This document shows, piece by piece, positions 26,036 through 35,209 of a stretch of 64,000 nt of DNA. The stretch is from Bacteroidota bacterium (GTDB taxonomy: Bacteria; Bacteroidota; Ignavibacteria; Palsa-1295), in contig JAUZNX010000001.1 of NCBI GenBank assembly GCA_030706745.1, positions 1 through 64,000 of the forward strand, in the 5' to 3' direction. Position 1 is the first letter of the stretch. The number at the start of each line of letters is the position of its first letter. The position numbers were made by a program, and so were the translations under genes. A model generated the notes under the pieces. That model did no database searches. It was not told the DNA's origin and was given only the letters and a program-made list of their open reading frames with translations.

Positions 26036-29000
26036 TTATTCCGGCCTAAGCTCCCATCGCTTCCACTCCGGCTTGTGCTGAGTGAGCGAGAGCCGCACAA
26101 GCGCACCCTGCTTATAGAGATTCAGCATATCGCGGTAGTGATCGCCGAAGATGGCTTCGGAGTTGCCGGTGGGCAGCACGGCGAGCAACTCGTCCGTCTT
26201 CATGTCGGCGATCATGCGCATCGAAGGACCAATGACCTCCTCATACGGCGCCCAGAGATGATACATCGCTTGCAGCACCGTCGTCGGTCCGCCGGGCATC
26301 GGGCCGGCTTGCACGTCAGCCAGCTTTGCAATCAATGCGCTTGATTGGCTGAACGGATGGTGCATCGTTAGCGTGTGCATGCGTCCCCATTGCCATTGGC
26401 GAATATCCCGGCCAAAGCTGGTTGCGAGAATGCGCAATGATTCGCGGAAGCTGAACTCGATGATAGAATCGCGCGGGTTCTTCGCCACATCGAGGCCCGA
26501 AGCATTATCCCACGTGATCGTATTCTGCGTTGCATCGCGCCACCATATATTTCCTGTGTCCGGCAAGATGCGCTGGAGTGTACTGAGCGGCAAATTCTCC
26601 AATCCGATAAACTCCTGATACCGCTGCGTGCCGAGCTCATCGTGAAACGTATTATAGATCAGCCGGTTCAGAAAAACCGAATAGATCGCCGGTGCAATTT
26701 CTTCGGGCCGCATGCCGCCATCCCAATTGCGAAGATACTCCAGTACGAGCGTGGTAAACCGATCGACTTTTGGCGCCTTGATCGTGTCCTCCGGCTGCCG
26801 GTGCACAGCAAGGATCGCCGAGTCCTTTTGCCGAACGAGCCGCATCATGCTATCGCTTACATTGGTCCCATGCTTGCGAATAGAATCCTCCTTCCAAAAA
26901 ATGTCCATCGAATCGAGACGAAAGACCGACGTACTGTCGGGCGTCGTGCGCGGCGGATGCGGATCGGGGTGCATCGCGAGAATATACTGCAATACGTGCC
27001 GAAGGTCGTATGGACTGATAACGTCGAGTTGAATGCGCGCGATATCCCCTGTCGAAAGTTTGCCACCATGTTCGACGAGTTCGCTGATACGGTCCGCGCG
27101 AGCCGACGGCTCCCAATCGTTCGAGATCGGAAATGGTCGTGATTTCATCGGCGCATTGTTGGCCGAGACAATATACCCACGCGGAGGATTCGTCACGCTC
27201 GGGAGTTGCGCCATCGTGATAAACCCTTGCCATGCATCGGCGGCGTTGGTACCATCGCGCGGCAGCATGATACGGTCTTCGCTACCGGAGCGCCGTGGCA
27301 GGCGACCGATGAATTGATATCCCACATTACCGCGCCGGTCCGCCAGACAGAGATTCAAACATGGCGTTGCGAAATTCGTCATGCCGGCACGCGCTTCATT
27401 CACAGTCTTTGCGCGAGTCAGATTTAAGTATCCGGCAATTTCATCGCTCACCGCGTACAAGCCATTCCATTGCATGGCAACGGGTTTCGCAGTGTGAAAG
27501 AATGTGGTGTCCGGAATCCCGCCCGCGTTTCGGTTGTGCTCGACGACTTGCACGAGGCTATCAGGGTGAAGTCCACTGACGATAGGACCATCCGTCGTAA
27601 GTTGAATGTCAATCGCGTGCTTGTATGCCGCCCCACCGGCTGAGTCGCGAATGCGGATCGTATCGTGGATGATCGAGAACGCCCGCCACGTCCCACCGGG
27701 AATCTGATAGTATGTACCGGTCGAATCGCTGTGCTCGATAAAGAAATCGGTTTCATCTGCCATTGCGGCCGAGACGCCCCATGAAAGATCTGGCGTTCGG
27801 CCAACTTCGAAGACCGGCATTCCCGGAATGAGAAAGCCCGCCACGTTCAGGCCGTCATCACTCGTGATGTGAGCGAGATACCATCGCGCAGGCACGTCGA
27901 GCTTGAGATGGGCATCGTTTTCGAGCAGTGCACCATTACTGGCCGATCGCTGTGGCGCGACCGCGAACGCATTGGAGCCACCACCCATCTGGCGTGGCCC
28001 CAAAATACTATCAACCGACCGCTGGATCGCATACAGCTCATGGATGAAGCCCTTCGGAAATTGCGCTGCGCCAATTCTTGGTGGTGGGTTTGGAATGTGC
28101 GGCTTCGGAGGCTTGAAGTTTGGATGAGGTAGAGGCGCCGGTGTCTTGGGTTGCGGCTTGGCTGGTTTCGTCTGCGTTGGGCTTTTCGACTGTTTGCCAT
28201 TCGTCGCTTTTGGAGCGCTCGCGGACTTCGCTGTTTTTGGGGTCACCTTCGTAACAGGAGTGGCCTTTGCGGGCGGGGCCGGCGGAATAGGCGCTGAAGC
28301 AAGAATCGCTCTCGCCGGGCTGATGGACGTTGCCGGGACTGGAGTAATGTGAAGATAATTCGATACGAAGTTCCGAGGATCAACTCCATCCACGATGGTC
28401 GCGCCATCTTCGGCATAATCGGGAAACAATGAGCGCATATGCAGCGAGTCCAGCGCGAGCGCGAAATCGCCATACGCTGCATCCGATAGATAGGCGAAGT
28501 TCATTTGCCAGGACATCAGGCGCGCCACGATGAGGCAATCCTCGGGCTTCCAGTATTCCGGCACAAGCTTCAATGCGTCGAACTCGAAGCCGAGCTTCGT
28601 CGGATGCTCGCGAATACGCGCGTTGATCCCATCGGTAAATGCCGTCAGCACTTCGCGGGAGTGCGGCCCACACTTTTCCCACATCGCACGCGCAATACGA
28701 GCAAAGCCAATCGTTCGCGACCAGGTATCGAGTGTCAGTGTCCTTGCACCGAATACCTCGGACATCCGACCTTGCCCGACACGACGGGCGAACTCCATCT
28801 GGAACAGCCGGTCCTGTGCTTCGGCATAACCAAGACCGAACCAGGCATCGTGTTCGGTCGCGCCATGAATGTGCGGAATCGCGAATTCATCGCGGTCAAT
28901 TTGAACGGACGCGCTAATGCCTCGTACGGTCGCCTGGCCTTCGAGTGGAGTCACCGTGCCCGACATAAAATGGACACCAAGCGCAACCAGTCCGACCAAA

Positions 29001-29044
29001 AGGAGGACAAGCACGAATCCGAAGCCGAGTAAGAAACGAGTCAA
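26036..29044 (-). CDS. Penicillin acylase family (Ntn-hydrolase) enzyme
   Basis: This 1002-residue enzyme is of the family that self-cleaves and hydrolyses amide bonds of penicillins, N-acyl homoserine lactones or similar. It has an N-terminal membrane or signal segment (LLGFGFVLVLLLVGLVALGVHF), then the alpha-chain pattern IDRDEFAIPHIHGATEHDAWFGLGYAEAQDRLFQMEFARR. The nucleophile Ser is in MGGGSNAFAV (about 356), which becomes the N-terminus of the beta chain. Between the chains is an unusual linker of about 90 residues rich in Pro, Ala, Lys and Thr (about 240-335). The substrate cannot be told. The gene converges with the metalloprotease gene, 3 bases apart. Confidence 0.9.
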   Translation of the reverse strand: MTRFLLGFGFVLVLLLVGLVALGVHFMSGTVTPLEGQATVRGISASVQIDRDEFAIPHIHGATEHDAWFGLGYAEAQDRLFQMEFARRVGQGRMSEVFGARTLTLDTWSRTIGFARIARAMWEKCGPHSREVLTAFTDGINARIREHPTKLGFEFDALKLVPEYWKPEDCLIVARLMSWQMNFAYLSDAAYGDFALALDSLHMRSLFPDYAEDGATIVDGVDPRNFVSNYLHITPVPATSISPARAILASAPIPPAPPAKATPVTKVTPKTAKSASAPKATNGKQSKSPTQTKPAKPQPKTPAPLPHPNFKPPKPHIPNPPPRIGAAQFPKGFIHELYAIQRSVDSILGPRQMGGGSNAFAVAPQRSASNGALLENDAHLKLDVPARWYLAHITSDDGLNVAGFLIPGMPVFEVGRTPDLSWGVSAAMADETDFFIEHSDSTGTYYQIPGGTWRAFSIIHDTIRIRDSAGGAAYKHAIDIQLTTDGPIVSGLHPDSLVQVVEHNRNAGGIPDTTFFHTAKPVAMQWNGLYAVSDEIAGYLNLTRAKTVNEARAGMTNFATPCLNLCLADRRGNVGYQFIGRLPRRSGSEDRIMLPRDGTNAADAWQGFITMAQLPSVTNPPRGYIVSANNAPMKSRPFPISNDWEPSARADRISELVEHGGKLSTGDIARIQLDVISPYDLRHVLQYILAMHPDPHPPRTTPDSTSVFRLDSMDIFWKEDSIRKHGTNVSDSMMRLVRQKDSAILAVHRQPEDTIKAPKVDRFTTLVLEYLRNWDGGMRPEEIAPAIYSVFLNRLIYNTFHDELGTQRYQEFIGLENLPLSTLQRILPDTGNIWWRDATQNTITWDNASGLDVAKNPRDSIIEFSFRESLRILATSFGRDIRQWQWGRMHTLTMHHPFSQSSALIAKLADVQAGPMPGGPTTVLQAMYHLWAPYEEVIGPSMRMIADMKTDELLAVLPTGNSEAIFGDHYRDMLNLYKQGALVRLSLTQHKPEWKRWELRPE

Positions 29045-29175
29045 AGTGAAATACTATGTGGTAATGTCGAATTTAGGCTGGCCATGCGCGTGCCATCGAA
29101 ACACATCCGGAGTCGTAAGCACTTCAACCAAGCACCATTTTAGTATTGATTGAACGAACCCCTTTAAACGCATAT

Positions 29176-29200
29176 AGCCCGGGGCATCCCGCCCCAGGCT
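29176..29200 (-). terminator. GC-rich hairpin after the ribonuclease gene
   Basis: AGCCCGGGGC, loop ATCCC and GCCCCAGGCT form a 10-bp stem with one mismatch. It is the only strong structure in the 352-bp gap 29045-29396 and may end the minus-strand rng transcript. It lacks a clean T run, and similar hairpins occur as dispersed repeats in other bacteria. Confidence 0.4.
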
Positions 29201-29396
29201 ACACGCGCTTCTTTCACCTTCACCACATTAGGCTCTCGAGTAACACTCAGAGAGCCTTCGCTTAATACAATTCGAATCCCAGAGTCAAGATTCCCCTTTC
29301 GAACCGCGAAGACGGTGAAAATTCACGAAAAATCGCTTTCTGAAGAATCTCTCATAAATGGCATCGGCTGTCGCTGAGACGAAAGAGTTAACGGTC

Positions 29397-31490
29397 TTAA
29401 TCCGCTTGGTTAGAGCCTTCGTTTCGGAACTCCCCCCGTTCGCGTGTTGGTCGTCCCTGGCTACGTGGACGTTGTCCCCGATTCGGCCGCGCATTGCGGC
29501 TACGAGGCTGTTCGGCTCGTTGATAATCATTGCCGCCAGATGATTCGGGGTCTTCAAAATCATCCTCGTGCTCATCATGCCCGTGATGCTCGTCATGCAT
29601 CTCTTCGCTCATCAGCGGTTCATCTTCCACCTCATCCAGTTCGCTGGCCTCAGCGTCCTCGGCCGCATGGGCAGCGGCCTCAGCGCCGGTGGACGAGTAG
29701 TCTGCAGTGACATCGCGCTTCTGCTTGCCACTGAAGAAACGGAATTCGTCACCGGTGAGCGATTCGTCCAGTTCGAGCTTCAGCCGCATCAGAAACTTCA
29801 TCTGCAAGTTGCGCATCGGCGAGACCAGGCCGTTTGTCAGCATCTGTCCAAGCGTCGGATGGACTTTGAGCGTAAGTTTGCGCTCTCCGCTGGCAGCGCG
29901 GAAGCGTTCGAGCCAGCGCTCGATCTGTCTGAGAATCGTCGTGCGATTGACCAGCAAGCCGGTGCCACCGCACACCGGACACGTGTCCGAAAGTGACTGC
30001 ACGATGGACTGCCGGATCCGCTGCCGGGTGATCTGCATGAGACCGAATTCGGTCAACGGCAGCACCGAGGATTTCGCACGGTCCTTTCGCAATTCCTTTT
30101 TCATCTCGTCATAGACCTTCTTCCGGTTCTTCTCTTCACCCATGTCGATGAAGTCGATGACGATAATACCTCCAATGTCGCGCAATCGAATTTGCCGGGC
30201 TACTTCACGCGCCGCTTCAAGATTCGTTTTGAGGGAGTTCAGCTCCTGCTCGCGACGCGCAGCGTACCGGCCAGAATTCACATCGATGACGACCATTGCC
30301 TCGGTGTGCTCGATAAAAAGATACCCTCCGGATGGCATCGCAATTTTTCGCGTCAGCGTTTGCTCGATCTGGCTCTCGATATTGAATGCATCGAGGATCG
30401 GTCGCGAGCCGCGATAGAGTTCGACAGTACCGGTCAGGTTCGGCGCGGCCCACTCCACATAGTCCATCACTTCGCGATACATTTTCCGCGAGTCAATCAC
30501 GATACGTGTAATGTCCGGCGAAAAGAGGTCTCGCATGACACTCGATGTCAGGCTCGAATCCTGGTAGACGCGTTGGGGCGGCTTTAGTTCACGGACCTTC
30601 TTCTCAAGCTCGCGCCACTGCTCGAGCAATCTCGAAAGATCCTCTTTGAGCGCGGACTCCTCTTTGTTTTCTGCGACCGTACGAATGATCACGCCGAGTT
30701 CGCGCGGCTTGAGCGATCGGACAATCCGGCGCAGACGGGTGCGCTCGCGGACGGAAAACACCTTGCGGCTAATGCCAATACCGGGTTCAAACGGAACGAG
30801 CACCAGGAACCGGCCCGGAAGAGAGATTCTACTGGTAACACGAACGCCTTTGTTGGCGAACGCTTCTCGGGTGACCTGCACCAAAATTGGCTGGTCGGGC
30901 TCAAGCGAAACATTAGCACCCAGCAGTGTCGGAATCGGCTTGCCACCCCGGGAGCGAAGCGCATCCGATGTACGCGGAGCCGTGCGCTGATTCGCAAGGC
31001 GCAACTCCAAGTTACCACCTTGACCCGCAACTTGAGCCGGTTTCGGCTCAGCCCGTTGTGCAAGCCCTCGATCGTTGGAGCGCGATGGCTGTCCCCCGCG
31101 TCCGCCACGGGGTCGATAGATTTTCTGTTCGGCTGCCGTCGCTCCTTCTTCAACAAGGTAGTCTTCTTCCTCGTCGTCATCGTCGCGCATTTCGGCTTCT
31201 TCGCCGGCCAGGAATGCTGAGGAACTCTCGTAAGAATCTCCAACGTCGGAGAAATGCAGGAACGCATCCTGTTCCAGTCCAACATCGACAAACGCGGCGT
31301 TCATGCCGGGAATGACTTTTGCCAGACGACCGAGATAAATGTCGCCGACGTGGCGCTCGGTCTCGGGTGTTTCGATGAAGAGTTCGACTAAGCGGCGGTC
31401 TTCAGTGATGGCAATGCGGATTTCATCTTCACGTTCGGCATTGATGATGATTTCTTTTCGGATGCGGGGGATATAGGTCACTGCTGTCAT
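29397..31490 (-). CDS. rng: Ribonuclease E/G family endoribonuclease
   Basis: It cleaves single-stranded RNA in rRNA maturation and mRNA decay. From MTAVTYIPRIRKEI (31490; an earlier ATG exists at 31520) it has 697 residues. Landmarks are the N-terminal YLGRLAKVIPGMNAAFVDVG (S1 domain start), the catalytic Asp residues in VVIDVNSGR and IVIDFIDMG, and the zinc-link CPVCGGTG. The S1 domain is split by a long acidic and then Arg/Gly-rich insertion (about residues 85-200), and the C-terminus (about 600-697) is acidic and then Arg-rich. Such disordered tails act as RNA or partner binding sites in RNase E; that role here is inference. Confidence 0.93.
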   Translation of the reverse strand: MTAVTYIPRIRKEIIINAEREDEIRIAITEDRRLVELFIETPETERHVGDIYLGRLAKVIPGMNAAFVDVGLEQDAFLHFSDVGDSYESSSAFLAGEEAEMRDDDDEEEDYLVEEGATAAEQKIYRPRGGRGGQPSRSNDRGLAQRAEPKPAQVAGQGGNLELRLANQRTAPRTSDALRSRGGKPIPTLLGANVSLEPDQPILVQVTREAFANKGVRVTSRISLPGRFLVLVPFEPGIGISRKVFSVRERTRLRRIVRSLKPRELGVIIRTVAENKEESALKEDLSRLLEQWRELEKKVRELKPPQRVYQDSSLTSSVMRDLFSPDITRIVIDSRKMYREVMDYVEWAAPNLTGTVELYRGSRPILDAFNIESQIEQTLTRKIAMPSGGYLFIEHTEAMVVIDVNSGRYAARREQELNSLKTNLEAAREVARQIRLRDIGGIIVIDFIDMGEEKNRKKVYDEMKKELRKDRAKSSVLPLTEFGLMQITRQRIRQSIVQSLSDTCPVCGGTGLLVNRTTILRQIERWLERFRAASGERKLTLKVHPTLGQMLTNGLVSPMRNLQMKFLMRLKLELDESLTGDEFRFFSGKQKRDVTADYSSTGAEAAAHAAEDAEASELDEVEDEPLMSEEMHDEHHGHDEHEDDFEDPESSGGNDYQRAEQPRSRNARPNRGQRPRSQGRPTRERGEFRNEGSNQAD

Positions 31491-31842
31491 GGGGCCGGCT
31501 TCGCCATGGCGAGTTGCCATAAGGCGGGCGGCCAGATTCGTGATGGGTGTCCTCGCACCCTGCGGGGCGTTACGCTCCGCGCTTGGGTCGGCAGTGTCTC
31601 AGGGCAGCACGTGGATCAGGAGAGCAGTCCATCGCCGAGTAAATAGATTCGGCCTCTGGTCTTTGGATACCTGAAGAGATTTGGAGGGGTTTCTCGTTTG
31701 CGGTGAGGGCTGCGCCTCCACACGCTCGGGTCAGTGGTCATTTCTCCCGCAGGACGCGCGGATCCGATGGGTGCTGTGTGGCCCATCGACCGAATCGGAT
31801 AGGCGGCATCGAGCACAAGTGCCCAGATGCGCCGCCAAGACG

Positions 31843-32355
31843 TCAGGAGATATAAAACGAAGTTAACCAATCGGATTCTTCAGGATTCACATGGCCTTCT
31901 GGTGGCACTTTGGGCGCGGAGCGCTCGAAGGCATCACCGAGAATAATACCCGACGGGGTATGACCACGATCCTCTCTCATTTCTTTAGGTGGCCAACCGC
32001 AGGGGTCTGCGGTATAGTCACCATGCACAATTGCTGTCTCAACACCGCGGCTTGCCAGCCTAAGCGGCAAGCCCGAGGGGTTAATAATTTCGAAACGGTG
32101 CCAACGATCGCTCGTCGGCTTGAACAATACGTCAAAAAATCGATAGATTTAGACGAAAAATCGTCTTTTTGAACGAATTTCTTCCAACTGTTCATGGAGG
32201 CGAACACCTGCCCGAACAGAAAAGCTTCCGCATCCCAATTCACGAATGATCTTTTCTATCAGCGAGGATGGCCGTTCGGCAGTCGTGCCCGGAGGACTGA
32301 CGGTAAACGGATTGCGCTGACGCCTCCAAAGAAGCGTCAGCGCAATTAAGAACAC
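31843..32355 (-). pseudogene. Unrecognised open frame broken by one stop codon
   Basis: Two stretches share a frame: 32355-32149 (RPSSLIEKIIRELGCGSF..., 68 codons) and 32127-31843 (TTG start, 94 codons, with RFEIINPSGLPLRLASRGVE and EESDWLTSFYIS). A TAA near 32149-32151 separates them. The second part has natural-looking composition but I know no family. The flanking 31521-31842 holds nothing I can support. This could be a broken gene or chance open frame. Confidence 0.25.
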
Positions 32356-32425
32356 AAAAAAGAACGTTGGCGCTCGCGTGAGCGTCTTAGGAGTAGCACA
32401 ATGAGGATTGGCTTGATCCTCGCCA

Positions 32426-32450
32426 AAGAGCTAGTGAAGCATTAGCTCTT
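32426..32450 (-). terminator. Hairpin at the end of the Cys/Met-rich protein gene
   Basis: AAGAGCTA and TAGCTCTT form a perfect 8-bp stem overlapping the stop codon at 32442-32444. TTTGG follows on the minus strand. It is a weak terminator candidate. Confidence 0.45.
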
Positions 32451-32786
32451 CGCCGCGCCTTCGGTCTTGCCCTTGCAGCAATCGTGCTTACCGGTGGCTT
32501 TAGAATCGCAACCGGCCTTTGTGGCCGCGCTCGTGCCGTGCATGGAGCAGCCGCCTTTTGCCATGTCGGCTGTCGTGCCATGCATGGTGCAGCCTTCTTT
32601 TGCCATTTCGGCGGCGGTCATGGTGCATTTGCCATTCTTCATGCACTTGGGATCCGTGCAATCCTTCATGGCAGTCTTTTTGCCTTTCACGTGGCCTTTG
32701 CAGGCTGCCTTATCACCATCGCAGGCATTTGCGGAGGCGGCGGCAAGGAACAGACCGAGAGTCAGAAGTAAAGTAAGTTTTCGCAT
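32442..32786 (-). CDS. Small secreted Cys/Met/Lys-rich protein, possibly metal-binding
   Basis: The protein has 114 residues with a signal peptide (MRKLTLLLTLGLFLAAASANA). The mature part has ten Cys, many Met, His and Lys, and a near-repeat: GCTMHGTTADMAKGG / GCSMHGTSAATKAG. CDGDKAACKG, DCTDPKCMKNGKCTM and HDCCKGK are further clusters. Spacing of C, M and H suggests soft-metal (copper-like) binding outside the cytoplasm; this is inference. I do not recognise a named family. The product is short and compositionally biased, but the signal peptide and start support a real gene. Confidence 0.75.
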   Translation of the reverse strand: MRKLTLLLTLGLFLAAASANACDGDKAACKGHVKGKKTAMKDCTDPKCMKNGKCTMTAAEMAKEGCTMHGTTADMAKGGCSMHGTSAATKAGCDSKATGKHDCCKGKTEGAAKS

Positions 32787-32851
32787 GTTACCGATGATTA
32801 AAATGTTGGTGCTTAGCGAACAGGCACCCTCGAGAATCGGTTCGCAATCTA

Positions 32852-32878
32852 CACCTTAGAACTTTAGCACTTCAGCAC
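32852..32878. repeat. Degenerate short-unit array directly before gnd
   Basis: Units read AGAACTT, TAGCACTT, CAGCAC, that is 7- to 8-base steps. They resemble the purQ array (AGTACTT, AGCACTT, AGAATTG read on the minus strand). The array ends immediately before the gnd ATG. Confidence 0.55.
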
Positions 32879-33784
32879 ATGAAAATTGGGATGATCGGCC
32901 TCGGCCGAATGGGCGCGAATATGGCCGCCAGACTGAGCCGGAATGGCCATGCAGTATTTGGGTTCGATCCAAGTTCCGACGCCAGAAAACGGGCAGAAAC
33001 GGATGGCATTCGATCATTCGACTCCCTGGCCTCACTCGTCACCGCTCTTCCAAAGCCGCACATCCTTTGGATCATGGTGCCAGCGGGTAAACCCGTCGAC
33101 GACACGATCGGGGCACTCAAGCCGCTTATTCAGAATGGCGACATCCTGATCGATGGCGGCAACTCGTACTATAAGGACTCCATGCGCCGGGCAGAATCGC
33201 TCGCTACATCAGGGATCGCATACATCGATGCTGGCGTCAGCGGTGGGATTTGGGGATTGAAGGAAGGCTACAGCATGATGATCGGTGGCGATGAGAAGAG
33301 GATCGAATCGCTTCGGCCTATCTTCGAAACGCTTGCACCCTCGCCAAATAGCGGCTGGGGCCGCGTGGGGCCATCGGGCTCAGGACACTTCGTCAAGATG
33401 GTACACAACGGAATCGAGTATGGACTAATGCAAGCGTATGCTGAAGGCCTGGCTCTGATCAAAGCGAAGAAAGACTTTGCGCTCGATGCGCATCAAGTCG
33501 CTGAGATCTGGCGCGAGGGAAGCGTGGTGCGCTCGTGGCTGCTCGATCTTGCCGCCGATGCGCTGAGCAAGAATCCCGAATTAGAAGGTATCGCGCCCGT
33601 CGTTGCGGATTCCGGCGAGGGCCGATGGACAGCCTTCGAAGCCATCGAGAATAATGTACCGGCTCCGATCATCACGCTGGCCCTTCTCGAACGCATCCGC
33701 TCGCGCGACCAAGAATCATTCACCGACAAACTACTCTCGGCACTTCGAAATGAGTTCGGTGGACATCCAATGACAAAAGAATAG
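32879..33784 (+). CDS. gnd: 6-phosphogluconate dehydrogenase, decarboxylating (short YqeC-type)
   Basis: It oxidises 6-phosphogluconate to ribulose 5-phosphate and CO2. The 301 residues show the dinucleotide-binding MIGLGRMGANMAARL, the family DGGNSYYKDSMRRAE, GVSGGIWGLKEGYSMMIGG, and the catalytic-region GSGHFVKMVHNGIEYG. The length (about 300, against about 470 for the classical enzyme) marks the short type, often NAD-dependent. It is first of gnd-zwf-pgl, 1 base before zwf, and its ATG directly follows a degenerate repeat. Confidence 0.95.
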   Translation: MKIGMIGLGRMGANMAARLSRNGHAVFGFDPSSDARKRAETDGIRSFDSLASLVTALPKPHILWIMVPAGKPVDDTIGALKPLIQNGDILIDGGNSYYKDSMRRAESLATSGIAYIDAGVSGGIWGLKEGYSMMIGGDEKRIESLRPIFETLAPSPNSGWGRVGPSGSGHFVKMVHNGIEYGLMQAYAEGLALIKAKKDFALDAHQVAEIWREGSVVRSWLLDLAADALSKNPELEGIAPVVADSGEGRWTAFEAIENNVPAPIITLALLERIRSRDQESFTDKLLSALRNEFGGHPMTKE

Positions 33785-33785
33785 C

Positions 33786-35204
33786 ATGACGCACAAGGCA
33801 GAACCAGCCATCATCGCCATCTTCGGTGCCACGGGCGATCTCGCGCACCGGATGCTGCTGCCTGCACTCTTTGAGATCGAGCAGGCGGGCGAGTTGCCCG
33901 AGGGGACGATCGTGCTCGGCATTGACCGAAGGCCCGGCATGGACGACGCGTCGTTCCGCAAGGACGTGCATGATGCGATCTACGACCATGAAAGCGACAC
34001 CGCGACCAACATTGCGGCCTGGTGCGCAAAAAACTTGTTCTACTTCGGTATCGGCGAGAGCACGCCGCAGGATTTTGAAGGACTTCGCAAACGCATCGAA
34101 TCGCTCGAAGGTGAGCATACGCTTCCGGGCAATCGGCTTTTCTATCTTGCGGTACCACCTGTCGCGTTCGGTCCAACAATCGAGTCGCTCGGCCTCTCCG
34201 GGCTCAACAACAGCCCTGGCTGGACGCGGTTCGTCATTGAAAAGCCATTTGGTCGCGATCTCGAATCGGCTCGTGGATTGAACGCGCTCATTCATCGACA
34301 CTTCGCAGAAGATCAAGTCTACCGGATCGATCACTTCCTGGGCAAAGAGACCGTTCAAAATCTGCTTGCCTTCCGATTTGGCAATACGCTGTTCGAATCG
34401 GTCTGGAATCGCGATAAGGTCGAGAAAGTCGAGATTGTCGTCGCCGAGGAGTTGGGCGTCGAGGATCGCGCGAGCTATTACGAAAAGGCCGGCGCCTTGC
34501 GCGACATGGTCCAGAACCACCTGACGCAACTCCTTGCGCTGACCGCGATGGAGGTGCCATCCGCGTTCCAGGCCAACGACATCCGCTACGAAAAAGTCAA
34601 GGTGCTCCGCGCAATCGCGCCGATCGAAGAAGAGGATGTCCTGATGGGCCAATACACGCATGGCGTAATTGGCAGTGAGGGGGTACCCGGATATAAGGAG
34701 GAGCATGGGGTCGCTCCGGATTCGAAAACCGAGACGTTCGTAGAGCTTAAGCTTTCCGTTGAGACGTGGCGCTGGCACGGCGTGCCGTTCTATCTTCGCA
34801 CGGGCAAGCGGCTGAAGGAGCGTATCTCTGAGATCATCGTGACGTTCAAGTGCCCGCCAGTCTCTATCTTCAAGCCATACGATATGTGTGAAATTGCGCC
34901 AAACGTGCTCGTGATCAAGTTGCAGCCGAACGAGGGCTTTCGCGTCTCGTTTCAAGTCAAGAAACCCGGCGCCGAGATCACGCTGAAGACCGAATGGATG
35001 AACTTCTCGTATGCTGAGGTCTTTGGCCCGCTGCCGGAGGCCTATCATACGCTGCTGCTGGATGTTCTGCGAGGGGATCAGACGCTATTCGTTTCTGCCG
35101 ACGAAACGCTGGCGTCCTGGGAGCTCTATACGCCGGTGCTTGAGCGGCAGCACATGATGCATCCCTACCCGGCGGGATCGTGGGGGCCGAAATCTACTTC
35201 ATAG
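33786..35204 (+). CDS. zwf: Glucose-6-phosphate 1-dehydrogenase
   Basis: It makes 6-phosphogluconolactone and NAD(P)H from glucose 6-phosphate, opening the oxidative pentose phosphate pathway. The 472 residues show IFGATGDLAHRMLLPALFEI (coenzyme site), VIEKPFGRDLESA, and the substrate signature YRIDHFLGKETVQNLLAFRF with the catalytic His. FYLRTGKRLKE is also conserved. It lies between gnd and pgl and overlaps the extended pgl frame. Confidence 0.97.
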   Translation: MTHKAEPAIIAIFGATGDLAHRMLLPALFEIEQAGELPEGTIVLGIDRRPGMDDASFRKDVHDAIYDHESDTATNIAAWCAKNLFYFGIGESTPQDFEGLRKRIESLEGEHTLPGNRLFYLAVPPVAFGPTIESLGLSGLNNSPGWTRFVIEKPFGRDLESARGLNALIHRHFAEDQVYRIDHFLGKETVQNLLAFRFGNTLFESVWNRDKVEKVEIVVAEELGVEDRASYYEKAGALRDMVQNHLTQLLALTAMEVPSAFQANDIRYEKVKVLRAIAPIEEEDVLMGQYTHGVIGSEGVPGYKEEHGVAPDSKTETFVELKLSVETWRWHGVPFYLRTGKRLKERISEIIVTFKCPPVSIFKPYDMCEIAPNVLVIKLQPNEGFRVSFQVKKPGAEITLKTEWMNFSYAEVFGPLPEAYHTLLLDVLRGDQTLFVSADETLASWELYTPVLERQHMMHPYPAGSWGPKSTS

Positions 35205-35209
35205 AATCT

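Noticed and set aside
29240-29300. Possible tRNA near a TTCGAATCCC motif
   Set aside because: No acceptor stem or cloverleaf can be drawn around it.
31681-31842. Small open frames between rng and the broken frame at 31843
   Set aside because: No start, composition or family evidence on either strand.
32151-32172. Plus-strand hairpin AGACGA-AAAA-TCGTCT followed by TTTTT as a terminator
   Set aside because: No plus-strand gene lies upstream within reach, so an active terminator cannot be supported.
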